Source: Planomicrobium okeanokoites (GTDB taxonomy: Bacteria > Bacillota > Bacilli > Bacillales_A > Planococcaceae). Taken from it: a stretch of DNA of 64,000 nt. This document shows positions 32,830 to 41,475 of the stretch, piece by piece. A model generated the notes under the pieces. The model made no database searches. It saw only the letters and a list, made by a program, of their open reading frames with translations, and was not told the DNA's origin. A program made the translations under genes and the position numbers. The DNA lies in the NCBI RefSeq assembly GCF_003428875.1, contig NZ_QQRS01000002.1, positions 516,727 to 580,726 on the forward strand. The letters run 5' to 3'. Every line of letters begins with the position of its first letter. Within the stretch, counting starts at the first letter, position 1.

Positions 32830-32874
32830 ATTATATCAAATTTTTTTCCTTACACAAGGGAAGTGTAGTATAAT
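32830..32874. promoter_or_regulatory. Divergent gnd/rpiR promoters with a shared palindrome
   Basis: Minus strand: TTGTGT (32852-32857), 16-base spacer, TATAAT (32830-32835) for gnd. Plus strand: TATAAT (32869-32874) for the regulator. A palindrome TACAC-N7-GTGTA (32851-32867) overlaps the gnd -35 and the spacer region of the regulator promoter. It is a good candidate operator for the RpiR protein; not tested. Confidence 0.7.
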
Positions 32875-32911
32875 GTCAGTACGAAACGTGTCAGAAATGA
32901 GGAATTCACTT

Positions 32912-33763
32912 ATGAAAGAACAAAAGTTTGCGCAGGCGGCCATACGGGGCAATTATTCACAGTTCAGCGACAAAGAAAAGAAAATCGCTGATTTTGTATT
33001 AAATGATCCGCGCAATATCATCCATTTGACGATCAATCAAATAGCAGACGAATTAAACATCGCGGAGTCCACCATCTTCCGCTTCTGCCAGCGCATCGGC
33101 TTTAAAGGTTTTCAGGCCTTTAAAATCTCCTTGGCTTCCGAAGTGGTGACGCCGCTTAAAGATATCCACGAGCAGATCGAAGAAGGCGATGAAGTGAAAA
33201 CGGTCGCTGAAAAAGTGTTCCGGTCCAATATCAAGACATTGGAAGCGACGCTGCAGATTGTGGACGGCGAAACAATCGAGCAAGCCGTCACGACGATCAT
33301 GAACGCCCGCAAAGTCGAATTTTTCGGCAATGGCGGTTCTGCCAGCGTTGCGATGGACGGCTACCATAAATTCATTCGCCTCGGCTTGCCGGTGGCCATG
33401 AATCTTGATGCCCATGTCCAGGTGATGTCCGCATCCCAGATGAATGAGCAGGATGCCACCATTGTCATTTCCCATTCCGGCTCGACGACCGATATTTTGG
33501 ATGTGCTGCGTGTGCTGAAAAATAAAGGCGTCACCATCATCTGCCTGACAAACTTCGCGAAGTCCCCGTTGACGAAGGAATCGGATATTTGCCTTTACAC
33601 GGTTTCTGAGGAAACCGATTTCCGCTCGGAAGCCTTGTCTTCCCGCATCGCGCAGCTGAGTCTGATCGATGCGCTGTACACCAACCTGATGATTAAGCGC
33701 GGCGATGACGGCAAACAATCGCTTCAGGATATGCGCGAAGCAATGTCGCATAAACGTTTATAG
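32912..33763 (+). CDS. RpiR/MurR-family regulator, probable gluconate locus regulator
   Basis: 283 residues: N-terminal HTH_6 domain (FSDKEKKIADFVLNDPRNIIHLTINQIADELNIAESTIFRFCQRIGFKGFQAFK) and a C-terminal SIS sugar-phosphate-binding domain (VEFFGNGGSASVAMDGYHKFIRLG, VISHSGSTTDILDVL). It likely senses 6-phosphogluconate or a related phosphosugar. The ATG at 32912 has a GAGG at a workable distance; an earlier start at 32822 would begin upstream of the promoter -10 and is rejected. Divergent from gnd-gntK. Confidence 0.88.
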   Translation: MKEQKFAQAAIRGNYSQFSDKEKKIADFVLNDPRNIIHLTINQIADELNIAESTIFRFCQRIGFKGFQAFKISLASEVVTPLKDIHEQIEEGDEVKTVAEKVFRSNIKTLEATLQIVDGETIEQAVTTIMNARKVEFFGNGGSASVAMDGYHKFIRLGLPVAMNLDAHVQVMSASQMNEQDATIVISHSGSTTDILDVLRVLKNKGVTIICLTNFAKSPLTKESDICLYTVSEETDFRSEALSSRIAQLSLIDALYTNLMIKRGDDGKQSLQDMREAMSHKRL

Positions 33764-33765
33764 GA

Positions 33766-33803
33766 AAACAGACCTGCCGTTGGATGGCAGGTCTGTTTTT
33801 TTT
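33766..33803. terminator. Bidirectional terminator
   Basis: AAAACAGACCTGCC pairs with GGCAGGTCTGTTTT around GTTGGAT, with a T-run on the plus side and an A-run on the other. It serves the RpiR and MFS genes. Confidence 0.92.
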
Positions 33804-33807
33804 ACGA

Positions 33808-35040
33808 TCATACGGCGGTTTCGCTCTCTGTTTTATTCGCAGCGGGCTGCTCCTTGCTGACCAAAATGGCCAGACCGCTGCTGACGCCGAGTATCAGCAG
33901 GGAGCCGGTGATGATGACCGGGCGGATGGCCAGCAATTCAGCAGCCACGGCAAAGCAAAGTGTCAGCGGGATGACGAGGATCGCTTCAGCCATGCCGTAG
34001 ATGCTGCCGATCCGGCCCATCATGGCAACGGGAATGTTTTCCTGATAGAAGGTTTGGAAACCGGTATTGGCGAATGCGAGCGCAAACGCCAGGACAAAGA
34101 AGCCGATTGCGGCGCCTGTGAAATCCTCAGAAAAAGCATAGATGAGATAACCGGCTGATACGATTATCGCGCCCCCTCCCATCAGGAAAGAAACTGTCAG
34201 CCGATTGCCGAGCCCAGCGGCGACGAGCGATCCGGCAGCAATCCCGGCACCGGCGACACTGACGAGAAAGCCGTATTGCTGTTCGCTCAAGCCAAGCACC
34301 AGAATCGAAAAAGAAGCTTCCAGTGAATCGAGTGCAGTTGCCAACACCGTCACCGCGCTGAAAGTCAGATAGACTAGCGCTATATAACGGTTCCGCCTGC
34401 TGAAAGCGAGCACCGCAGCCAAATCGCGGCGAACCAGTTTCAGATTCAATGGCTCTTCGGCGCTGCCGGTTTTATTGCCATCGAGGTTCGGCAGAATGGC
34501 GGTCAGCATAGCCGCAAGAAATAAAGCTGCGGCGTTGGTATAAAGGGCAAAGTCCGCACTGCCGACGGCTAGCAAGGTGCCGGCGACAGCTGGACCCAGC
34601 AGGAAAGCGCCGGAACCGACAAGGCTCCGAAAAGCGTTAAAGCGCTGACGCTGCGAAGGTTTCAGCAGCAGGGTCACATAAGCCATCGACGTCGGCGCGA
34701 ACATGGAGCCGGCGATGCCGAGCACAAAAACGGCGGCATAGATGGATGCCAGCGAATCGAACAGCGGCAGCAGCAGAATGAGCGCTGCCCGTGCCAGGTC
34801 GAGCCCGATCAGCAGCTTGCGCTTGTTCAGCCGGTCGATCAGACTGCCCGCCCACATATTCGTGAAAATCGCGGCGAGCGGCACGGTCATATAGAGGCCG
34901 GCAACCGCCAATGCTGAATTATCTGCCATCGCCAGCACTTTGAGATTCAAGGCGATGAGGTAAATCCATGCCCCGATATTCGAAATGCCGACTGCCGCCA
35001 ATAAAATCAGCGGATCTTTCCAATCAAATAATTTCGTCAT
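33808..35040 (-). CDS. MFS transporter controlled by a T-box leader
   Basis: 410 residues, about 12 helices, arranged as in the MFS_1/EntS-like exporters (GISNIGAWIYLIALNLKVLAM, MWAGSLIDRLNKRKLLIGLDLARA, GMAEAILVIPLTLCFAVAAE). The ATG at 35040 was chosen because it is the first codon after the T-box terminator and has GGAGG ten bases upstream. T-box control points to a link with an amino acid: an amino-acid exporter/importer or drug exporter. Substrate cannot be told from sequence. Confidence 0.85.
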   Translation of the reverse strand: MTKLFDWKDPLILLAAVGISNIGAWIYLIALNLKVLAMADNSALAVAGLYMTVPLAAIFTNMWAGSLIDRLNKRKLLIGLDLARAALILLLPLFDSLASIYAAVFVLGIAGSMFAPTSMAYVTLLLKPSQRQRFNAFRSLVGSGAFLLGPAVAGTLLAVGSADFALYTNAAALFLAAMLTAILPNLDGNKTGSAEEPLNLKLVRRDLAAVLAFSRRNRYIALVYLTFSAVTVLATALDSLEASFSILVLGLSEQQYGFLVSVAGAGIAAGSLVAAGLGNRLTVSFLMGGGAIIVSAGYLIYAFSEDFTGAAIGFFVLAFALAFANTGFQTFYQENIPVAMMGRIGSIYGMAEAILVIPLTLCFAVAAELLAIRPVIITGSLLILGVSSGLAILVSKEQPAANKTESETAV

Positions 35041-35335
35041 AAAAAAACCGCCTCCAAGACAATTCGTCTTGGAGGCGGTTCGGGTTCGCGGTGCCACTCC
35101 AGTTCACCGGCATGTCGCCATGCCAGTCTCATTAAGTACGGCAGGACGCGCCTGCTTATACTTTTGCCCGGTAACAGGAGCTCCTGTCGCGCCACCCCCA
35201 TTCGCTGGTTCCGGCGCGCTGCTCAGAGTTTTGTTTCAGCCGTCCGCCTCTCCCCTTTTCCAGCTGCCAGGGGTCTCTTGTGAAAGGTTGGGATCTGCCT
35301 ACTCTTCTCTTCTTCGCATTTGGTTTTCAATAGGA
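35041..35335 (-). promoter_or_regulatory. T-box riboswitch
   Basis: On the minus strand the leader holds stem I with an AGTA loop, the specifier-side segment at 35221-35240 (GAAACAAAACTCTGAGC), the T-box core GAGTGGCACCGCG (35087-35100), and then a terminator whose arms are ACCGCCTCCAAGAC / GTCTTGGAGGCGGT followed by seven T's (35041-35080). The T-box bulge reads TGGC, so the tRNA discriminator base would be G. The specifier could be CAA (Gln) or AAC (Asn); exact frame not resolved by eye. The GGAGG for the MFS gene lies inside the terminator's 3' arm. Confidence 0.9.
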
Positions 35336-35425
35336 TAACATTGGGCACTAATAGTGTATAGGGTAAATTTTTGATAAAAAAATACACACTTATCTACAGT
35401 TTTTGTTTTGAGTGAAGTTTCTATA

Positions 35426-35542
35426 GATATGGAGCAAAAGAGCGGAAGTAAAGCGTGCTCCTGCATCGCTGCGCTGCTTCGTCGCAAAGACTTAGCCTTG
35501 CAAGCTTCGGCTAATGTCTTCGGAGCAGTTTTGCGGAATATC
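35426..35542 (+). repeat. TIR-bounded element, copy C (short form, different interior)
   Basis: 117 bp bounded by GATATGGAGCAAAAGAGC and GCAGTTTTGCGGAATATC, the same terminal inverted repeats as copies A and B. The interior is different: a TTAGCC-rich hairpin (GAAGACATTAGCCGAAGC / GCTAAGTC-type) and GCAGCGCAGCG. It lies between the T-box leader and the DAACS gene. Confidence 0.75.
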
Positions 35543-35669
35543 GTTTAGTAAAACCATCCTTTTGAGCAACGGCTTTGACAGCTGCCCGCCCTTCATCTAC
35601 TGTAATGGGTAATTCCAAGTAATTTTGTACGGATTAAACTATATTTCAATAATTTGAAGGAGGTAGCAT

Positions 35670-36899
35670 ATGAAAGCCATTTGGAGAAAATATACAGATA
35701 CATCTTTAATAGTTAAAATCACCATCGCCCTGATCCTTGGAGTGATCGTCGGGCTGCTGTTCGGGGAAGACGCTGCGGTGCTGGCGCCGCTCGGCGATCT
35801 GCTGCTGAATTTATTGACGTTCCTGATCATTCCATTGATCTTGTTCACCTTGATGGTCGGCGTCAATCAGAGCCGTCTCGGTGACCTCGGCCGCATGGGC
35901 GGAAAGGTATTTCTCTATTATGTTTTAAGTTCGGCGTTCGCCATCATCGTCGGGTTGACCGTCGCAACCCTGTTCCAGCCCGGCACCGGCATGACGCTGC
36001 CAGCCGATGAAACTTTTGAAACCCCTGAAAATCCCGGTGTCATCAATGTACTGCTGAATATCGTACCATCGAATATCTTTACTGCGTTCACTGAAATGAA
36101 TCTGCTCGGCATCATCTTCACGGCATTCGCGTTCGGGTTGGCGATCGCCTATATGCGCAGCTCAGCGGAATTCGGGGAGCTTGGGGAGCATCTTTATAAA
36201 ACCGTCAACGGTCTGAATGAGGCGACCATCGTCGTCCTGAAAGTGATTCTGCAATATGTGCCGATCGGCGTTTTCGCCATCATGGCGGAAGTGGTCGGCA
36301 GCCAGGGGCTTGATACGCTGCTGTCACTCGGTGAAATGGTGCTCGTGCTGTATGTCGCCATCGCCGTGCAGATTGTGCTCTATACCCTTCTGTTGATTTT
36401 GATGAAAATAAAACCGGGCATCTTCTTCCGCCATGCGCGAACGCCGATTCTGACAGCGTTCGTTACACAAAGCAGCTCCGGCACTTTGCCGTTGACACTT
36501 GAAGCAGCACGCGGTCTTGGCTTATCGAAAAGTTTGTACGGCTTCAGCCTGCCGCTCGGTGCTACCATCAATATGGATGGAGCCGCCATCCGAATCGCCG
36601 TATCCGCCGCTTTTGCCGCCAATTTGACAGGCAATCCCTTATCCTTGCCGGATATGCTGATGGTGGTGCTCGTCGGTACGCTCGCTTCTGTCGGTACAGC
36701 CGGTGTGCCAGGAGCCGGAATCGTCATGATCGCCACCGTCTTCGCGCAGCTCGGACTGCCGATGGAAGCTGTCGCATTGCTGACAGCGATTGACGCACTT
36801 GTCGGCATGGGCGCAACGATGCTGAACGTAACCGGTGACCTTGTCGGCACGACTGTCATCGATAAAACCGAAAAGAAACGGCAGGCTGCAAAAGCGTAA
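35670..36899 (+). CDS. Dicarboxylate/amino acid:cation symporter (DAACS family)
   Basis: 409 residues, eight helices plus two re-entrant hairpins. Family motifs: the serine-rich QSSSGTLPLTLE hairpin, LPLGATINMDGAA (cation/substrate site), GTLASVGTAGVPGAG and the NVTGDLVGT segment at the C-terminus. It imports glutamate/aspartate or C4-dicarboxylates with sodium or protons. GAAGGAGG site before the ATG. Single gene with its own terminator overlapping the stop codon. Confidence 0.92.
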   Translation: MKAIWRKYTDTSLIVKITIALILGVIVGLLFGEDAAVLAPLGDLLLNLLTFLIIPLILFTLMVGVNQSRLGDLGRMGGKVFLYYVLSSAFAIIVGLTVATLFQPGTGMTLPADETFETPENPGVINVLLNIVPSNIFTAFTEMNLLGIIFTAFAFGLAIAYMRSSAEFGELGEHLYKTVNGLNEATIVVLKVILQYVPIGVFAIMAEVVGSQGLDTLLSLGEMVLVLYVAIAVQIVLYTLLLILMKIKPGIFFRHARTPILTAFVTQSSSGTLPLTLEAARGLGLSKSLYGFSLPLGATINMDGAAIRIAVSAAFAANLTGNPLSLPDMLMVVLVGTLASVGTAGVPGAGIVMIATVFAQLGLPMEAVALLTAIDALVGMGATMLNVTGDLVGTTVIDKTEKKRQAAKA

Positions 36900-36917
36900 C
36901 GCAGCTGCCGTTTTTTT
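36877..36917 (+). terminator. Terminator of the symporter gene
   Basis: AACGGCAGGCTGC pairs with GCAGCTGCCG; the 5' arm lies in the last codons and the hairpin is followed by TTTTTTT. Confidence 0.88.
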
Positions 36918-36975
36918 ATTGGAACAGCGGGTATATTAAAAGACAAGTTATTTACGATTGGGAGGTGTTCATCCG

Positions 36976-37815
36976 ATGAAAAATTTGGCATCCGCCAGCA
37001 CATTGCATAATGCCGTCGAAATGCCCTGGTTCGGCCTCGGCGTATCCGGGCTGAAGGACGGCGACGAGACCGCCGATTGCGTGCGGACAGCAATTGTCAA
37101 CGGTTACCGAAGCATCGATACGGCCGCCATGTATGGCAATGAAGCCGGTGTCGGCCGGGGAGTCCGCGAAGCACTCGAAGAAACCGGCCTGTCACGTGAA
37201 GATATCTTTATCACATCGAAAGTATGGAATTCCGATCTCGGCTACGATTCTGTGCTGTCCGCATATGAAGCGAGCCTGGAGAAGCTGGGACTCGATTATC
37301 TCGATCTATATTTGATCCATTGGCCGGTGGAAGGAAAGTATAAAGATGCTTGGCGCGCGCTTGAAAAATTGTATAAAGACGGCCGCGTCAAAGCGATCGG
37401 CGTCTGTAATTTCCAGATCCATCACCTGGAGAATGTATTGAAGGATGTCGATATCGTACCGATGGTCAATCAAGTCGAGTATCACCCGCTGCTGACACAG
37501 GAAGAACTTCATAAATTCTGTAAAGCCCGCAATATTCAATTGGAAGCCTGGTCGCCGCTCATGCAAGGCAAGCTGCTCGACCATCCTGTCCTCGAGGAAA
37601 TTGCGATGAAGAACGAAAAAACGCCGGCACAAGTTATCCTGCGCTGGGACCTCCAAAACGGCGTCGTCACCATTCCGAAATCTTCAAAAGAACCGCGCAT
37701 CATCCAGAACGGCCAAATATTCGATTTCGAGCTGACCGACGAAGACATGGAACGCATTTCCGCGCTCAATGAAAACCGCCGCGTCGGTCCGGACCCGGAT
37801 AATTTCGATTTTTGA
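36976..37815 (+). CDS. Aldo/keto reductase
   Basis: 279 residues, AKR TIM barrel. Catalytic tetrad Asp and Tyr in SIDTAAMYGNE, Lys in TSKVWN, His in LIHWP; C-terminal NADPH loop IPKSSKEPRIIQN. This is the YtbE/YvgN-type group that reduces glyoxal and other aldehydes. The ATG at 36976, eight bases after GGGAGGTG, is preferred over 36958. Single gene. Confidence 0.93.
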   Translation: MKNLASASTLHNAVEMPWFGLGVSGLKDGDETADCVRTAIVNGYRSIDTAAMYGNEAGVGRGVREALEETGLSREDIFITSKVWNSDLGYDSVLSAYEASLEKLGLDYLDLYLIHWPVEGKYKDAWRALEKLYKDGRVKAIGVCNFQIHHLENVLKDVDIVPMVNQVEYHPLLTQEELHKFCKARNIQLEAWSPLMQGKLLDHPVLEEIAMKNEKTPAQVILRWDLQNGVVTIPKSSKEPRIIQNGQIFDFELTDEDMERISALNENRRVGPDPDNFDF

Positions 37816-37827
37816 TTTTATGATGCG

Positions 37828-37879
37828 AAAAGCCATCTTTCTTGCACCGCTTGCCGGTGAGAAAGATGGCTTTTTTTTG
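37828..37879 (+). terminator. Terminator of the aldo/keto reductase gene
   Basis: AAAAGCCATCTTTC pairs with GAAAGATGGCTTTT, and an internal stem lies in the loop; TTTTTT follows. Confidence 0.9.
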
Positions 37880-37880
37880 T

Positions 37881-38125
37881 TGGGGTGCGGGTTGAATCGG
37901 TTGGGGTGCGGGTTGAATCGGTTGGGGTGCGGAAATCGGCTTGCGAGGTGCGGTTATCTTCATTTGAGGTGCGGTCGGCAATTATTCAAAGCTATAATAC
38001 AAAAAAGCGACCATTAAGTTGAAATATTTTCCAATATTTTATTTTTAGTTGCGCGATTTCGTCATTTAGTTGCGGTTAGATTCAATTTAGTTGCGCTTAA
38101 ACTTGATTTAGTTGCGGTTAGAAAA
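37881..38125 (-). repeat. Composite periodic array: word B, linker, word C (copy 1)
   Basis: Five units of word B (plus strand GGGTGCGG; minus strand CCGCACCCCAA) at 21-base steps, then a linker containing ATTCAAAGCTATAATAC, then four units of word C (plus TTTAGTTGCGS; minus SCGCAACTAAA) at 20-21-base steps. The same three-part order recurs at 41476-41800 and 46973-47210. It lies between convergent genes. Confidence 0.85.
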
Positions 38126-38160
38126 TATTCAAAGACATTTTCGTTTTTATTCCATAGTGG

Positions 38161-38877
38161 TCAGCCCAAATTATCCACCAACAAATACACACCCGTAAAC
38201 AGCAGAATCGCATAAGTGACATAGCGGAAAGTGCGCTGGTCGATCCGGTGGAACAGCCGCTGACCGAGATACAGGCCGAGCAGCACAATAGGGATGGCCA
38301 TCGCGCTGGAGATCCAGACGGTGCGGTGCGTGCCCGTAAAAATAATCTGGAGCACCAGGCTGACCGAATAAATGAACAGATAAAATGCGAGCGTGGTTCC
38401 CCGAAGCTTTTCCTTCAGGGTATCGGTTCCCGAGAAATACAGCAAAAGCGGCGGCCCCGGCATGCCGATGCTGGTCGTCAGGCTACCCGACAAGCCGCCA
38501 AACAGGAAATCGCGACCCGCCGTCCGCCTGATGCGCAGGGATAAAATCAGCAAAACAGTCAGCAGCAGAATGACCAAACTGATGCCCAGTTTCAGCTTCT
38601 GCATATCGGCAACCACAAAAACAGCGATGCCAATCGGCATGCCCGCGATGCTGCCGATGATCAGCCTTTTCAAAATATCGAAATCAATGTCTTTGCGAAT
38701 TTTCGAAATCAGCGCTGAGGAAATGATCAGCGACAGCACAAGATTTATTTGGATGGCGTCACTGACGTCGAAAAGAAGCAACAGAAAAGGTGTCGCCAGA
38801 ATCGAGAATCCGAAACCGGTGCTGGTCTGGAGTACGGATGCCGTCAGGATAATCGCGATGAACAGGAAGACTTCCAC
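38161..38877 (-). CDS. Sulfite exporter TauE/SafE family (TSUP) permease
   Basis: 238 residues with eight hydrophobic helices in two repeats: ILTASVLQTSTGFGFSILATP and GGLSGSLTTSIGMPGPPLLLYF are the paired family motifs. Members move sulfite, sulfonates or organic anions. The start is GTG at 38877. Substrate unknown; no sulfur-metabolism partner nearby. Confidence 0.88.
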   Translation of the reverse strand: MEVFLFIAIILTASVLQTSTGFGFSILATPFLLLLFDVSDAIQINLVLSLIISSALISKIRKDIDFDILKRLIIGSIAGMPIGIAVFVVADMQKLKLGISLVILLLTVLLILSLRIRRTAGRDFLFGGLSGSLTTSIGMPGPPLLLYFSGTDTLKEKLRGTTLAFYLFIYSVSLVLQIIFTGTHRTVWISSAMAIPIVLLGLYLGQRLFHRIDQRTFRYVTYAILLFTGVYLLVDNLG

Positions 38878-38924
38878 AAAAGCACCCGCCTTACAATGAG
38901 ATTGACTACGATTTTACCACACGC

Positions 38925-39494
38925 TTACCGCGAATAAAATTCATCCTTCAGAACCGCATACATCGCCAGATCGACAAATTCCCCTTTGATGATCATGTGT
39001 TTGCGCAATACACCTTCACGAATCATGCCAAGTTTTTCGGCGACGCGCTGTGATTGTGTATTGTCCAGCATAATCGGCGCTTCTACTTTGATGAGATCCA
39101 TTTCCTTGAAGCCGAAATCGATCAGCGTTTCCGCAGCTTCAAGCATCAGTCCTTGCCCCCAATAATGATGGGACAGTGTATAGCCGACTTCCGCCCGCTG
39201 CCGTTTCTGCAGCCAGCTGACGAAATCGATGGTTCCGATCATCTTGTTTTCGCTCTTCAACTCGATGGCCCAGGTCAACTTTTTATTGTCTTCATAGCCT
39301 TGGCGAATAAAGTTGATAAACTCTCTCGTATCGTCAGTTGTTTGGTGTGCCTGCCACGGCATGAAACGCGATACGGCGGGCTCGGATGCGTATTCGAACA
39401 TGTCATCTGCATCCGTCATTTCGAGTTTGCGCAATAGTAATCTCTCGCTTTCAATAGTCGGTAATTTTTCGTAAATCATGGTTTTTTCATTCAT
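38925..39494 (-). CDS. GNAT acetyltransferase (RimJ/L-like)
   Basis: 189 residues: IESERLLLRKLEMTDADDMFEYASEP start, core VGYTLSHHYWGQGLMLEAAE, end NTQSQRVAEKLGMIREGVLRKH. This is the ribosomal-protein-alanine acetyltransferase pattern (YdaF/RimJ). AGGGGG before the ATG. Single gene. Confidence 0.88.
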   Translation of the reverse strand: MNEKTMIYEKLPTIESERLLLRKLEMTDADDMFEYASEPAVSRFMPWQAHQTTDDTREFINFIRQGYEDNKKLTWAIELKSENKMIGTIDFVSWLQKRQRAEVGYTLSHHYWGQGLMLEAAETLIDFGFKEMDLIKVEAPIMLDNTQSQRVAEKLGMIREGVLRKHMIIKGEFVDLAMYAVLKDEFYSR

Positions 39495-39584
39495 CCGGAT
39501 TCCCCCTGTTTGATATTAGCGAGTGCGTCAGTTCCAAAATTGGTTTATTCTATATAGTAGAAATCGTCAAAGGAGTTGGATCGG

Positions 39585-40181
39585 ATGACCACAATCGGCA
39601 TCGTCAGACACGGCATTACAGAATGGAACGTACTCGGGATTGCGCAGGGCAACAGCAATATTCCGCTGAATAAAACCGGGCGTGAACAGGCCATCGCGTT
39701 ATCCGAACGGCTGGCAGCCGAAGAGGAATGGGACCTGATCATCACCAGTGATTTGGAACGGGCCAAGGAAACCGCTGAAATCATTGGCGCAAAAATCGGA
39801 CTTTCCGTCAGCCGTTTTGATGCGCGGCTGCGCGAAATGAGCGGCGGCGAAATCGAAGGCACGACCGAAGATGACCGCATTGCCAAATGGGGAGCCGACT
39901 GGCGCTCGCTCGACCTCGGGATGGAAACACGTGAAACGGTGGCCGAACGCGGTGCCGCTGCCTTGCAGGACATCGTGAAAGATTATCCGGGCAAACGTGT
40001 CCTTGTCGTCAGCCACGGCGGCTTGATCGGGTTGACGCTCCAATCATTATTGCCGGAGCAATTCACGAAGACCCTGCTCGATAATACCTCGATCACTATT
40101 TTGAAAAATGCTGAGGATGCGTGGCAATGCCCGCTCTATAACTGCACCCGTCACTTGGACGGCAAAGTCTTCGCACAATAA
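39585..40181 (+). CDS. Histidine phosphatase (phosphoglycerate mutase-like)
   Basis: 198 residues with the RHG motif GIVRHGITEWN at the N-terminus, LERAKETAEIIG and the second catalytic histidine in VVSHGGLIG. PhoE/YhfR-like phosphatases act on broad phosphoesters. ATG at 39585, nine bases after AAAGGAG. Its last 31 bases overlap the end of the convergent GNAT gene. Confidence 0.9.
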   Translation: MTTIGIVRHGITEWNVLGIAQGNSNIPLNKTGREQAIALSERLAAEEEWDLIITSDLERAKETAEIIGAKIGLSVSRFDARLREMSGGEIEGTTEDDRIAKWGADWRSLDLGMETRETVAERGAAALQDIVKDYPGKRVLVVSHGGLIGLTLQSLLPEQFTKTLLDNTSITILKNAEDAWQCPLYNCTRHLDGKVFAQ

Positions 40182-40558
40182 AATCGTTCACGGCCTGGGT
40201 ATTTTTCGCCCAGGCTTTTTATATTGAAGCCGATTTTCCGGTAGAAACCGACGGCATCCACATCTGTTTCAGCAAAGATTTCCTGGACCTCGTGACGTTT
40301 GGTGACTTCTTCAATCATCCGGGAACCGATTCCGCTGCTGCGGCAATCGACGCCAACTGCAATATGGCGAATCTCACAGCGCGAAGGGCCTTTCAAGTCG
40401 ATGCCAATAAACGCCGCTTCACCCATTAGATATAAATTTCGATTCGGATCCTCAATATACCGGGCATATTCCGCTTCCACCTGCTTCTCCGCCATCGCAG
40501 AAGCCATCAATTTCTTGAGCTCCAGGCTGGGTTTGGGTGCTGCAGCTTTACTCAACAC
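40151..40558 (-). CDS. GNAT acetyltransferase, small
   Basis: 135 residues: IRHIAVGVDCRSSGIGSRMIEE is the CoA loop and VGFYRKIGF the end motif. Start at GTG 40558, overlapping the PP2C stop by 11 bases, so coupled to it. The 3' end overlaps the phosphatase gene on the opposite strand by 31 bases. Substrate unknown. Confidence 0.8.
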   Translation of the reverse strand: MLSKAAAPKPSLELKKLMASAMAEKQVEAEYARYIEDPNRNLYLMGEAAFIGIDLKGPSRCEIRHIAVGVDCRSSGIGSRMIEEVTKRHEVQEIFAETDVDAVGFYRKIGFNIKSLGEKYPGRERFYCAKTLPSK

Positions 40559-41384
40559 CCCAACTATCCTCTTTCGTCACAGTTTGCTGATTGCTGGCGT
40601 ATAGCGGTTTTTCTGCAACATCCACTGTCCAGGTGACTAACGTGACACTGTCTCGCACCCCTTGTTGCTGAACGGTTTCAAGCAAGTTCCGGATGCCAGT
40701 TTCTTCATTTATTTCATCAAACTGATCGTAGATAATTGCCGGTTCCTTATAAGGTTCGCCCGGACATTCCGTCAGGCCATCTGTCGCCAATAAGATCTGG
40801 TTCCGCCCTTGCCGCAATTCACGCAAGCCGCTGCTGAAGCTCGGCACTGCCTGGGCAAAGCTGTTATTGCGTCCGATCCACTCGTAAAAATGACGCTGAT
40901 TCAGCTGATATTGTCCCATTGCCGCAAGTTCTGGATGAAATAGATAGAGCAGGCAATCGCCGACCGAAAACCAATACAAGTGCTTGCCTTTGCGGATCGT
41001 GATCAAACACGCGGTTTCACCCTGTATCTCCCGGCACGTCGCGAGGAAATCCTTTTGCCGAAAAATCCGCAGCAGCAAAGCCTCGAGACTCTGAAAAAAT
41101 TCAAAGCTGACGTCCATGGACAAGAACGATCTGATCTCTTCCTGATGCGCGAGGAATTGCTCCATCACCACTTCGGCGCTTTCCGCCGTATCATGTGCAT
41201 CCATGATCATCGCCAATTCCCAGTCCTCTTCCGGATTCGCCCAAGCCAGACAAGCATCCTCGTTCTTCGTCTGCCCCGCTGCCGAATTGCCGCCAAACCG
41301 CCCGATCGCCATCTTCTGCATCTTCCATATATCCGGCCGATCCACAAAATGCTCCTCGCTGCCTACCCAGTCAAACTCCTCCAT
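40548..41384 (-). CDS. PP2C-like serine/threonine protein phosphatase
   Basis: 278 residues with a recognisable but diverged PPM fold. Metal-site residues appear as NEDACL, MDAHDT, SVGDC and ATDGLTE, and DSVTLVTW near the end. The usual family glycine doublets are changed, so activity is uncertain. The ATG at 41384 is best placed behind AAGAGG among GTG/TTG alternatives. It precedes a GNAT gene in the same unit. Possibly a stress or cell-wall signalling phosphatase; targets unknown. Confidence 0.75.
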   Translation of the reverse strand: MEEFDWVGSEEHFVDRPDIWKMQKMAIGRFGGNSAAGQTKNEDACLAWANPEEDWELAMIMDAHDTAESAEVVMEQFLAHQEEIRSFLSMDVSFEFFQSLEALLLRIFRQKDFLATCREIQGETACLITIRKGKHLYWFSVGDCLLYLFHPELAAMGQYQLNQRHFYEWIGRNNSFAQAVPSFSSGLRELRQGRNQILLATDGLTECPGEPYKEPAIIYDQFDEINEETGIRNLLETVQQQGVRDSVTLVTWTVDVAEKPLYASNQQTVTKEDSWGVE

Positions 41385-41475
41385 CAACCCCACATCCTCT
41401 TTTTAATATTCTTACAATTATAGAACATCTGCCAGCGACTGGAAAACTTTTTCGGGATTTATGTGAATAAAATCG

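Noticed and set aside
37766..37981. Minus-strand ORF with APQ/PQP repeats over the B array
   Set aside because: It arises because the 21-bp step is a multiple of three; it starts at TTG with no ribosome site and the C array beyond has mixed 20/21 steps. Similar false frames lie at 41418-41663 and 46867-47076.
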